From Trametopsis cervina (taxonomy: Eukaryota; Basidiomycota; Agaricomycetes; Polyporales; Irpicaceae): a DNA stretch of 64,000 nucleotides. Below are positions 56,854-64,000 of the stretch, piece after piece; the stretch's first letter is position 1; each line of letters begins with the position of its first letter. Below the pieces are notes generated by a model. The model did not search any database. It saw nothing but the letters and a program-made list of their open reading frames with translations, and had not been told where the DNA came from. The stretch spans positions 1 through 64,000 of the forward strand of contig MU278368.1 in assembly GCA_022385755.1 (NCBI GenBank). The letters are read 5' to 3'. The position numbers were made by a program, and so were the translations under genes.

Positions 56854-57771
56854 TTAATCACTTGTATAACCATATGGCCCGTCCAGAAGTCCCATCCCAG
56901 ACGCAGCGTAGTTGTAGAGATCTACCAGTTCTGCATTGCTGTAAGAGGGGCTTCTGTGTCTGCCGCGACCACCACCTCTTCCCCTACCTCCCCCGCCGCC
57001 ACCTTCATCATCATCACCACCACCACCACCACCGCCGCCGCCGCCTCTTCTTCCCATTCCTGCTCCTCCTCCTCTTCCCCCTTGTCCTCCTCTGCCTCCA
57101 CCTCCACCTACATCGCCTGCGTCGCCTCTTCCTCCTCCTCTGACCCCTCTTCCTCTCCCTCGCGGTGGAGCGTGAGCAGGGCCATCTGCAATACCGCGGC
57201 CTCCTCTCTCGCCCCCTCTTCCCCTCCCATCTCCACGTCCATTCGCTGCGCCTCTCCCACCTCTTCCGCCTCTTCCCGAACCTTCCCTTCCCGCACCACG
57301 ATCTGCGTCTTGTGCACGTATCGTCTCCGCGCTTCCCGATCTTCCAGCTACTGGGCTGCTGGATCTGCTACTTCTCCTTCTACCTCCACCACGCTCGGCC
57401 GCCTGTCCTCGTCCTACCCTGCCTCTGCCTCTGCCTCTGCGTCCGCGTCCACGTCCGCGACCAGACGCATTGGGGTGCCCCAAGCCATCTGCATCATCAG
57501 GCCTATACAGCTACATGAGACAATCCACCACATGTTTCTCCCAGGCCGAGACTCACCTCAGAGCTTTCATCTCATGATACGGCTTCGCCAGATGTTCAAC
57601 AACGCCACTTCCCCTGTCCACGAGCTCCTCACACAGCGTACATCGCCATCCATCTGGCCCTACCGCCGCCTCCGTCGCTCGTGCAACCGCATTTGCATGT
57701 TTGCCGCCTGACTCATGGCTCTCACGATTGGCGACGGCCATCGTCAGGTGGCAGACCACGCATTTCCACAT
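56854..57771 (-). CDS. Zinc-finger and Arg/Gly-rich (RGG) protein
   Basis: Two exons, 57771-57557 and 57502-56854; 287 residues. Two zinc-finger-like units stand at the N-terminus: WKCVVCHLTM with H-x5-H (HESGGKH), and WRCTLCEELV with H-x6-H (HLAKPYHE). The C-terminal 210 residues are dominated by RG/RGG repeats (for example GRGRGRRGRGRG), with a run of ten Gly and an acidic DDDE. The last 35 residues are ordered-looking (SNAELVDLYNYAASGMGLLD). Double zinc finger plus RGG box suggests an RNA-binding protein, probably nuclear; inferred. The strong GC skew makes the opposite strand open too, but that strand has no motif. The ATG is tentative, as an upstream exon could exist. Confidence 0.7.
57007..57045. 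repeat. Trinucleotide microsatellite (CAT/CAC/CGC)
   Basis: Runs of TCATCATCA, then CACCACCAC, then CGCCGCCGC on the plus strand, encoding Asp and poly-Gly in the minus-strand RGG gene. Likely length-variable between strains. Confidence 0.85.
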
Positions 57772-57909
57772 CGAGGACGGTGATATTGGCTTGCGGTTCG
57801 GGATGATTGTGTGGGTCGATATGAACTCTGTGTTATCGACAACGCTACGTCAGATGCCCTACAACACCAAAGTAAGTAGTATCGTCATCAGATGAGTGCA
57901 AGATGCCAC

Positions 57910-58201
57910 TCACAGTAACCTGGCTGCAAGATGTATGTCAGTGCAATCGTGTTAGCATGGGCACCGTAGGCGATCTTGAAGAGATGGCACTCCGATACGG
58001 AGGTACTTATACTTACAAGTAAGGTTCAGACCTAGAGCAATGGGCCTGGTCACAAGCGTCAGTGAAGATGACTTCCATTGATGCACGAACGCGAATACCA
58101 ATGAATGACACGAACACGCACCCGAATATACCCACGTATCCTATCCACGAGATCTGGTTTCCAGCTTCTAAGTTCAGAAGAGCAATCTCAATCGACATCA
58201 A
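57910..58201 (-). CDS. Possible very small membrane protein
   Basis: Three exons, 5' to 3': 58201-58099, 58031-58017, 57923-57910; 43 residues. It reads SIEIALLNLEAGNQISWIGY, VGIFGCVFVSFIG, then LNLTSRLL. Both introns are GT-AG in phase, and the middle exon has 15 nt. There is one clear hydrophobic helix. No family recognised; single-helix subunits of OST, TOM or respiratory complexes have this size, but no signature matches. Could be chance. Confidence 0.3.
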
Positions 58202-58490
58202 AACGATATCCCGAGTAGCTTATGCATTGCGTGATAAAAGCAGCGAAAGATGGAAGGAAGACAACGATTGATAGAAAACAAGGAGAGAGGGCTTATAGTG
58301 TATAGTATCCGTATTGAGTGTATAGATAATCAAGAACCGGTGGTGACTGCGGCGTGGGTATGAGGGAAAGATAGTGGTATGGATGGCGGATGAAGCAGAA
58401 GGTTGGTGTAGAGTGGCGAAGTCTGTCCCGGGTAGAAGAGAATGCGCTGGGAAATGACGGTAGGCTGGCGAAAGACGGACAAGGCTAATT

Positions 58491-60483
58491 CTAGGGACTC
58501 GTCGGTAGCTTCAGCGGTGACGATGGCGGGGGCGACTTGAAGGATGGCTTGACAGGCGACGCAGCGCGGGCAACAGGTATTGGTATCGAAGACATTGATC
58601 CACCGCCACTCGTACGCATCAACCGACGAAGACGAGCCAGTTCGTCCGACAAATTCCTGTAACGAGGTTGGATCAACAAAAGGAGGGACACGGTCAGGAG
58701 TATACTGACTTAGCAGTTTGTACGGCCCCATTGTCCTCTTTGATAGACCTGTCCACTTCGTCTCGCAACTTTTGTATGTCCACCCGCAAGCCTTCTTCCA
58801 CTTCCCGCCGAGATTGTTCAGCCTCCCCCTTGAGTCTCCTCACCTCGTTCAACCCTGATCCCTCCTCTTCCCTCTGCTTCTGTACTTCCTCCACGAGCTT
58901 CAGATACTTCTTCTTCAGCTCCTCGCCGTCTTTCCTCATCCGTTCCTCCCTCTTCTTCATCTCCTCGCGCAATGCACTTTGATCATGTTTAAACGACTCC
59001 ACGAGACCCTTCATCGAATCTCGGAGCGTAATGTACTCTCTTTCGGCTTTTTGTGACCGCGCAGTGGACTCAGTCACAGTGCTTTCCATCTCCCGGATGG
59101 TTTTCTTGGAGGTCAGTGTCTCAGCCTTCAATTGCGATTTGAGCGAGGCCGCTTCAGCCTCAGCTTTGCGCGCTCGTTCCAGCACCTGACATCATCAGAC
59201 ATGACGAACACGGCGCGTAGCGCAACACGCTCACCTCCTGTAGCAGCCTCTCATTCCTCGCGACGACATTATTCAGACCCTCGTTCTCCAATCTCAGCCG
59301 TTCCCGAGCATCCTTCAAATCCTCCCTCTGCCTTGTCAACTGGCTGATCTGCTGCTGGCTTACTCGTAATTGCGCCTTCGTGTTCTCCAGCGCATTCTTG
59401 GCGTTCAAAACGCCCGCTTGTAGATCAGCGAGTACTTTCGTCGTGTTACCAGGCGCGAACGACGCGCGTTTGTTGGGTGAGTGTGGTGGTAGCGATGACG
59501 TGGATGCGGTGAGACCGTTGTCGTTTTCCTCAGCCAGAGCGCGTGCATTTCCTGCAGGACGACGGAGATGAGCGTGATTCAGAAAACGGCATGTGTCCTG
59601 CCTCAGCGATCCGAGGGAAAAACGAGGACAGTACGTAAGATGACACTAACCTACCGAGGCCACCGGAATCCCTAAAAGAGTAATGACGAGTTAGCAACAT
59701 AAACGCGTCAGGCGATAGAGGGCGCGAAGAAGAGGAGCGATCACGTACGACTGAGCGTACGCGTAGGGCTGGATAGTCGCTTGCTCGGCGACGACGTCGG
59801 TATGCCCTCCCTGATCTCCTCTCCAAATGACGGTGAACGTCCAAGGACTTTGGGAAGGGGCAGGTTCGAGTCCGGGCCTGCCATAGTTGACAGAACCTCA
59901 AAGCTCGAGCGTCGTCGCGCTACCTTTGAAGGCGTACTGGTACTTCCGTTAGAAGATGATGCATACGATGAGGGTGGCATGTTCATGTGAAAGGAGTCAA
60001 ACTCGTTGGGAGACTGCGGTGGCGAAAATGTACCGGGTGGCAATGGGCGTGGGCCGCGCAGAATGATGTTCTCGAGGGAGTGTAGTTGGGCTTGTTGTTG
60101 GCGAATGTTGTGTTTCAAGGTGGACATCTGCGTCCTGATAACAACTGCATCAACAACGATTGGTCAGTAGGCTGTGGGACATCGCAAACAGTTCCAACAA
60201 CAGTCGAGCGTTGGGCGGTAGATGGCAACGGGGGATTTCTCGAAAAGTCATACCCGGCCGGCACGCAGTTTAGGCACGGACATGATTGCTTTAGCCACAG
60301 CGTGCCTACCCAGACACGGATGGCTTGCCCAGGGGTTCGACGATGCTGAAACGCACCTTGGTCGTGTTGGCGGTCCACTATAGGACTTGCCCGCCCGTTT
60401 GTAGAACCGCGAGACGATGGACGTGACGGAGAGCGCGCACTGGAAGCTAATGGCGATGACAGGTAACTTGACGGCGAGGTCAT
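58491..60483 (-). CDS. Coiled-coil protein of unknown function
   Basis: Six exons, 5' to 3': 60483-60357, 60144-59749, 59671-59651, 59551-59235, 59185-58710, 58656-58491; 500 residues. N-terminus Ser/Pro/Arg-rich; a first short coil RTQMSTLKHNIRQQQAQLHS follows, then a conserved-looking patch RRRSSFEVLSTMAGPDSNLP. A coiled coil runs from about residue 215 to 430 (ENTKAQLRVSQQQISQLTRQ, RLRLENEGLNNVVARNERLL, LEEVQKQREEE-like). The C-terminus is Ser/Pro-rich with SPVKPSFKSPPP. The first intron (212 nt) is long for this genome, and an unused exon-like piece lies in it. A She3-like assignment is imaginable but unproven. It is divergent from cardiolipin synthase (261 bp). Confidence 0.7.
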
Positions 60484-60744
60484 ATCGAGTAGAACCAAGA
60501 AAAACGAATGTCGGCAAAAGCAGCAGTGTTAAGGAAACCAAGCAAAGGCCTGAGGCAAAGCAAGGCGCATATGCCCAAGCTAAATGTACAGCACCAGGCA
60601 GAAGCAAAGAGCGAAGCGGTTGAGTGTCGAGGTCGAGGTCGAGCACACCGGCGCCTGATGAAACGGACAGCGAGGCGCGCCAAATCCCGTTTAGGCAACC
60701 TCGAATTGCCGTGCCTGCGTCATGTTCCTCTCTTTCAGCTCGAG

Positions 60745-61865
60745 ATGCTCTTACCTCGCTTGACTCTACGCTGCGGCCAGAACATCTCTCGGAACGCGTT
60801 TATATCATACAGGAGGACATCTAGCCACCCGCTACGAGCATCCTCTCAGCTCAGGTCGCGTAGAACTTTCCGTTCATGCGCGCCGCGGTTGGAGCAACAT
60901 GAGCCGACCAAGCTACCAGACCAGCCAACTCCCAAAGCGAAGCTTGCAGAACGCGTAAAGGAGAACATATACACGATTCCAAACCTCCTGACAGTCTCGC
61001 GAATACTTGCATGTCCCGTCCTCGGCTGGGCCATCGTAGAAGACAACTTCGTGCTCGCGACGTCATTGCTTGCCTACGCTGGATTAACAGACCTGGTCCG
61101 CCTCTTCTATGTTGTCTCTTCACGCTCGTTGCCGTATTGAACATGAGCCATTTCTGTATCCATGTATTTGAAGGTTGATGGATGGATGGCACGCCGGTAT
61201 AACATGAGCTCCGTATTGGGCACTATACTGGACCCAGCAGCGGACAAGACCCTCATGACCACCCTGACAATAACTCTTGCTTTCAAGGAGCTCATACCAA
61301 GTATGTCCGACGCCTCAGAACCTTGCGATGGATGACTGAAGCCTTACAGTGCCACTGGCGGTCATCATACTCGGTCGGGACGTACTACTCAGTCTGTCGG
61401 CGTTTTATATACGATATACGACACTGCCCGCTCCTGTGAGTTCTCATGTCCTGGAATTCCATGCCATCATGAACAAGGACTGTCCGCCAGAAAACCTGGA
61501 AACGGTATTGGGATTTCTCACTCCCTTCTGCCGAGGTTCGGCCTACAACAATCAGCAAGGTATGAATCCACCCATGTGTAGTACGTAGTTGTGGGTCCTC
61601 ACCGTCTCCTCCAGTACAACACTGCCCTTCAGCTCCTATTGATGGGTGTCACCACTGTCAGTCCGTTAATTCCGCACGACATTCATCCCGCCTTGCAAGG
61701 CTTGCAGTACGTGTCTTTCTTCTGTAGGGTCACCGCATATATTCTCACATGTCTTTCACATCAAGAGTGTTAGTCGGTATCACGACCATCTGGAGTGGTG
61801 CCTCTTACTTATTCACAAAGGACGCTGTGCGTGTAATTAGACAACCCCGTCAACCTCCTCCATAG
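60745..61865 (+). CDS. CRD1: Cardiolipin synthase (CDP-alcohol phosphatidyltransferase)
   Basis: Six exons: 60745-61095, 61174-61300, 61350-61435, 61491-61559, 61615-61706, 61766-61865; 274 residues. Condenses CDP-diacylglycerol and phosphatidylglycerol to cardiolipin in the inner mitochondrial membrane. The CDP-alcohol motif DGx2ARx8Gx3Dx3D is complete as DGWMARRYNMSSVLGTILDP then AADK. Preceding PNLLTVSRILACPVLGWAIV and following KTWKRYWDFSLPSAEVRPTT fit eukaryotic cardiolipin synthases. The first about 70 residues are Arg/Ser-rich with few acids, as in a matrix-targeting sequence. The first intron uses GTCCGC, the same rare donor seen in VPS25. Upstream in-frame ATGs exist from 60508; 60745 gives the best presequence. 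Confidence 0.9.
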
Positions 61866-62091
61866 TCCGCCGTCATTCCTCAGCGTGCAGCACTCGGACC
61901 TTCACGTGTTGTGGTATGTCGATTACACATTTGATGTACCACTCATGTACAGGCATAACATACAGTTAAGTCTCTACTAATGTATACGTACTCAAAACAT
62001 GAATGATAGTCAAAAAACACCGGCATGATGGATGAACGAACAGAATACAAGATGATGACAATGATAAAATGGTGATGGTCCCAGGAATAAA

Positions 62092-64000
62092 TTATGATAA
62101 TGCGCGTTGCTTCCCCTTGATTTTCGCTCTGGCGGTCTCTTCTCGATGTCTTCGAACGTCGGCGAGTGCATCAGGAATGGCGGCCTTCTTCGCACGTTCG
62201 GTTCGCCATGCATCCATGGCACGTCTGGGACAAACAACAATTCGTCAGCACGCGCCACACACGGTCGAACAGACGACTCACTTGGCTCGCAGAACAAAGA
62301 TGACAGAAAGCGTGACGTTTTTGAGCGTTCGCTTCTTGCGCACGACGGCCGGAAGACGCGAGGCTGCATTCGGGAATCCAGCCCTCGCAATAGCCGCCAA
62401 GATTTTATCCTCCCTAACGCACACAAATGAGCTCAACGTCTTTCGTCTTGGACATCGATGGCAGAACTCACAGTCGCTCGCTCTTGGCGAGAAGTACAAG
62501 AAGATATTGCTTCTGGTTGCCCAGATTGTCTCGCATATTGGATTCACGAACCCACTTCGCTTTGAGGTAGTTGATCTGGAGCACGAGCCCTTTGCACTCA
62601 GCCTTATGCCGAGCTTCAAAGGTCGAAAGGTCTGTCGAAGCGCTAGATCGTCAAGGTGGGGTCAGTATACCGCCTACACGCGTCACAGACTCATACACAC
62701 CTGGAACAAGTATGGCTGTTCCACTGGTCCTGCAACGTCCTGTTCCTCTCTCGCTCCTCCTTCGCTTCATCTCTTAACAGACGGATCTGGGTTTGGGCCT
62801 GCTTCTGTGCGCGCTCAGTCTTGGTAGCTTCCTCCTTGCGTTCTGCCTCGAGTCGCTCCTTCTGGGTACGAAGCTGCTTGAGGTCGCGTCCAAAGACCTC
62901 GGCATCCCGTTTCACTCTCCTCAGATCCGCTTCAAGCGAGGCGACATTACGAGCCATGTCACTGTTCTCACTGCTAGCGCGGTTCTTCTCCTCGGCTACC
63001 CGATGCAGCTCATCTGTTTGTTCAGAAAGTGTTTTGCGGAGATCCTCGATCTCGAGGAGCCGGAGATCGAGTTCGTGACGACGCTGGTCGTGAGAGGTTT
63101 GAGAGGCGGCGTGCTCTTCGCGCAGTTGGCTGAGATGCTAGAAACGCGGGTTTCAACATGACAGGTGACATTGAAGGCAGATACAAACATACCTTAGAGA
63201 CATGAGCATGTTTCTTTTGAAGCTCTTTGTGATCAGATACGAGCATAGTCCGCTCCCTTCGAAGGTTCTCAATAGTCTCGGTGTTTTCGACCACCTTCGA
63301 CTCGAGGAGTCGGGCTTTCTGTTCCACGTTGGAGTTGGCTGCAAATACAACGTAATCAGCAACAACAGGGGACGCATAGGTTAATCTCCGCACTGCGTAG
63401 CTCAGCTTCCAGCTCGTGATTCTCGTGCTTGATCCTTTGTAGCTCCTCTCTGATGTCGGCCATATCCTGCACCACGTGACTGTCAGTAAGACAACCATCG
63501 CCAGGGGGTGCACACTCACAGATTCAGTGCGGCGCAGCTGAAGGACGACCTCCTCCTTCTGTCGTTCTGCTTGATTCTGCTCGGTGGTGAACCCTCTCAG
63601 ACGTGACCGCTCCGATTTCAGCTGTGCCTCCAGGTCTCCGACCATCCGCTTAGCCTTATCGAGCTCCTATCGTATCATGTGAGTGAAAGATGGCACAAGA
63701 GTATGTAAGACGGGCACTTACTGCTTGCATGCCAGCCTTGCCACGCTCTGTCTCAGAGTACCGCTTCACTTCGTCCTTCACCTGGCGAACCTCAGCGTTC
63801 AAACGGGAAGCAGCATCTTTCAATGTGGCATTCTCTCCTAAAAGCCTGCGCCTTTCGGAATCCCACTGCTGCTTCATGGATGCCAGCTGAGTGTTTACAG
63901 CCTGCAGGTCGGCTCGGAGTCTCTCAGTGGTCTTGGTGGGAGGCGTTTCCGGCTCATCTTCCATAGACAAATCCGCAGGGTCGATGAACGAACTATAAAA
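62092..64000 (-). CDS. PACT-domain coiled-coil protein of the spindle pole body, 3' part
   Basis: Partial gene running off the right edge. Exons within the window, 5' to 3': (64000)-63722, 63666-63520, 63466-63394, 63338-63193, 63137-62701, 62642-62472, 62413-62282, 62224-62092. A continuous coiled coil fills most of the part seen (RLRADLQAVNTQLASMKQQW ... RVKRDAEVFGRDLKQLRTQK). Near the C-terminus, LQINYLKAKWVRESNMRDNL followed by KQYLLVLLAKSERLEDKILA matches the PACT (pericentrin/AKAP450) region that targets such proteins to centrosomes or fungal spindle pole bodies. The tail is basic (ARAKIKGKQRALS). The frame is open to position 64000, so the start lies beyond the window. Confidence 0.8.

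Noticed and set aside
56794..57711. 305-residue plus-strand open frame, Ser/Thr/Ala-rich
   Set aside because: It is the complement of the Arg/Gly-repeat exon of the zinc-finger RGG gene. The GC-skewed repeat keeps all stops away on both strands. It has no motif, and its composition follows from the repeat.
60254..60288. Exon-like piece (IMSVPKLRAGR) inside the first intron of the coiled-coil gene
   Set aside because: Its 3' phase does not match the next exon. Joining 60357 directly to 60144 gives a continuous, sensible sequence (VVIRTQMSTLKHN).
62069..62827. 252-residue plus-strand frame
   Set aside because: Antisense of the PACT-domain gene, whose exons splice consistently and show a known C-terminal domain.
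1..64000. CRISPR arrays, operons, prophage or bacterial defence systems
   Set aside because: No regularly spaced repeats of that kind, no Shine-Dalgarno-led gene clusters. The intron-rich genes and their families are fungal.

Overview
The window is nuclear DNA of a filamentous basidiomycete, most likely an Agaricomycete. Almost every gene is cut by short GT-AG introns of about 45-75 nt, often with CTAAC/CTGAC-like branch points. Intergenic gaps are short. Two copies of a family resembling the basidiomycete DUF6593 family are present, and there are no operons or ribosome-binding sites. Because of the introns, most single open frames are only exons. I rebuilt gene models by hand, requiring GT/AG borders and consistent codon phase, and exon coordinates are given in each entry.

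Layout. 1-2370 is an accessory left edge: a 5'-truncated unrecognised gene, a tRNA-derived SINE-like element, and TCTAGA-rich tandem repeats. 2371-6613 holds two tandem YTP1-like membrane protein genes with the same exon architecture. 7919-17981 holds a conserved hypothetical gene, a Ran-binding-domain gene, STT3, a pectin methylesterase gene and a small unknown gene. 18-24 kb is sparse, with a possible unresolved gene, a KDEL-tailed PDI-family gene and an unknown helical-protein gene. 24.5-33.1 kb holds a GPI-anchored Ser/Thr-rich wall protein gene, RNase H2 subunit C and a HIRIP3/DEK_C histone-chaperone-like gene that share a promoter, and a 29-exon GH35 beta-galactosidase. 33.7-48.3 kb holds VPS25, three RING-finger plus coiled-coil genes, an F-box gene, a nitronate monooxygenase and a Gal80-like oxidoreductase. 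48.3-55.1 kb is a second sparse tract with two DUF6593-like paralogues (one apparently broken), a small Cys-containing protein gene and a diverged local duplication. 55.2-64.0 kb holds an FMP52/TIP30-like reductase, a zinc-finger RGG protein, a coiled-coil protein, cardiolipin synthase and the 3' part of a PACT-domain spindle-pole-body gene that runs off the right edge.

Most genes are housekeeping and do not form one pathway. STT3 and the PDI-family protein act in the ER. The pectinesterase, beta-galactosidase and wall protein are secreted or surface functions. Cardiolipin synthase and probably the FMP52-like protein are mitochondrial. I found no convincing undescribed defence or biosynthetic system. 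The most distinctive features are the density of very small exons (7, 9, 9, 10, 10, 12, 15, 17, 17 and 18 nt), the preserved micro-exons in the tandem YTP1 pair, the RING/coiled-coil trio, and the broken/intact DUF6593-like pair.
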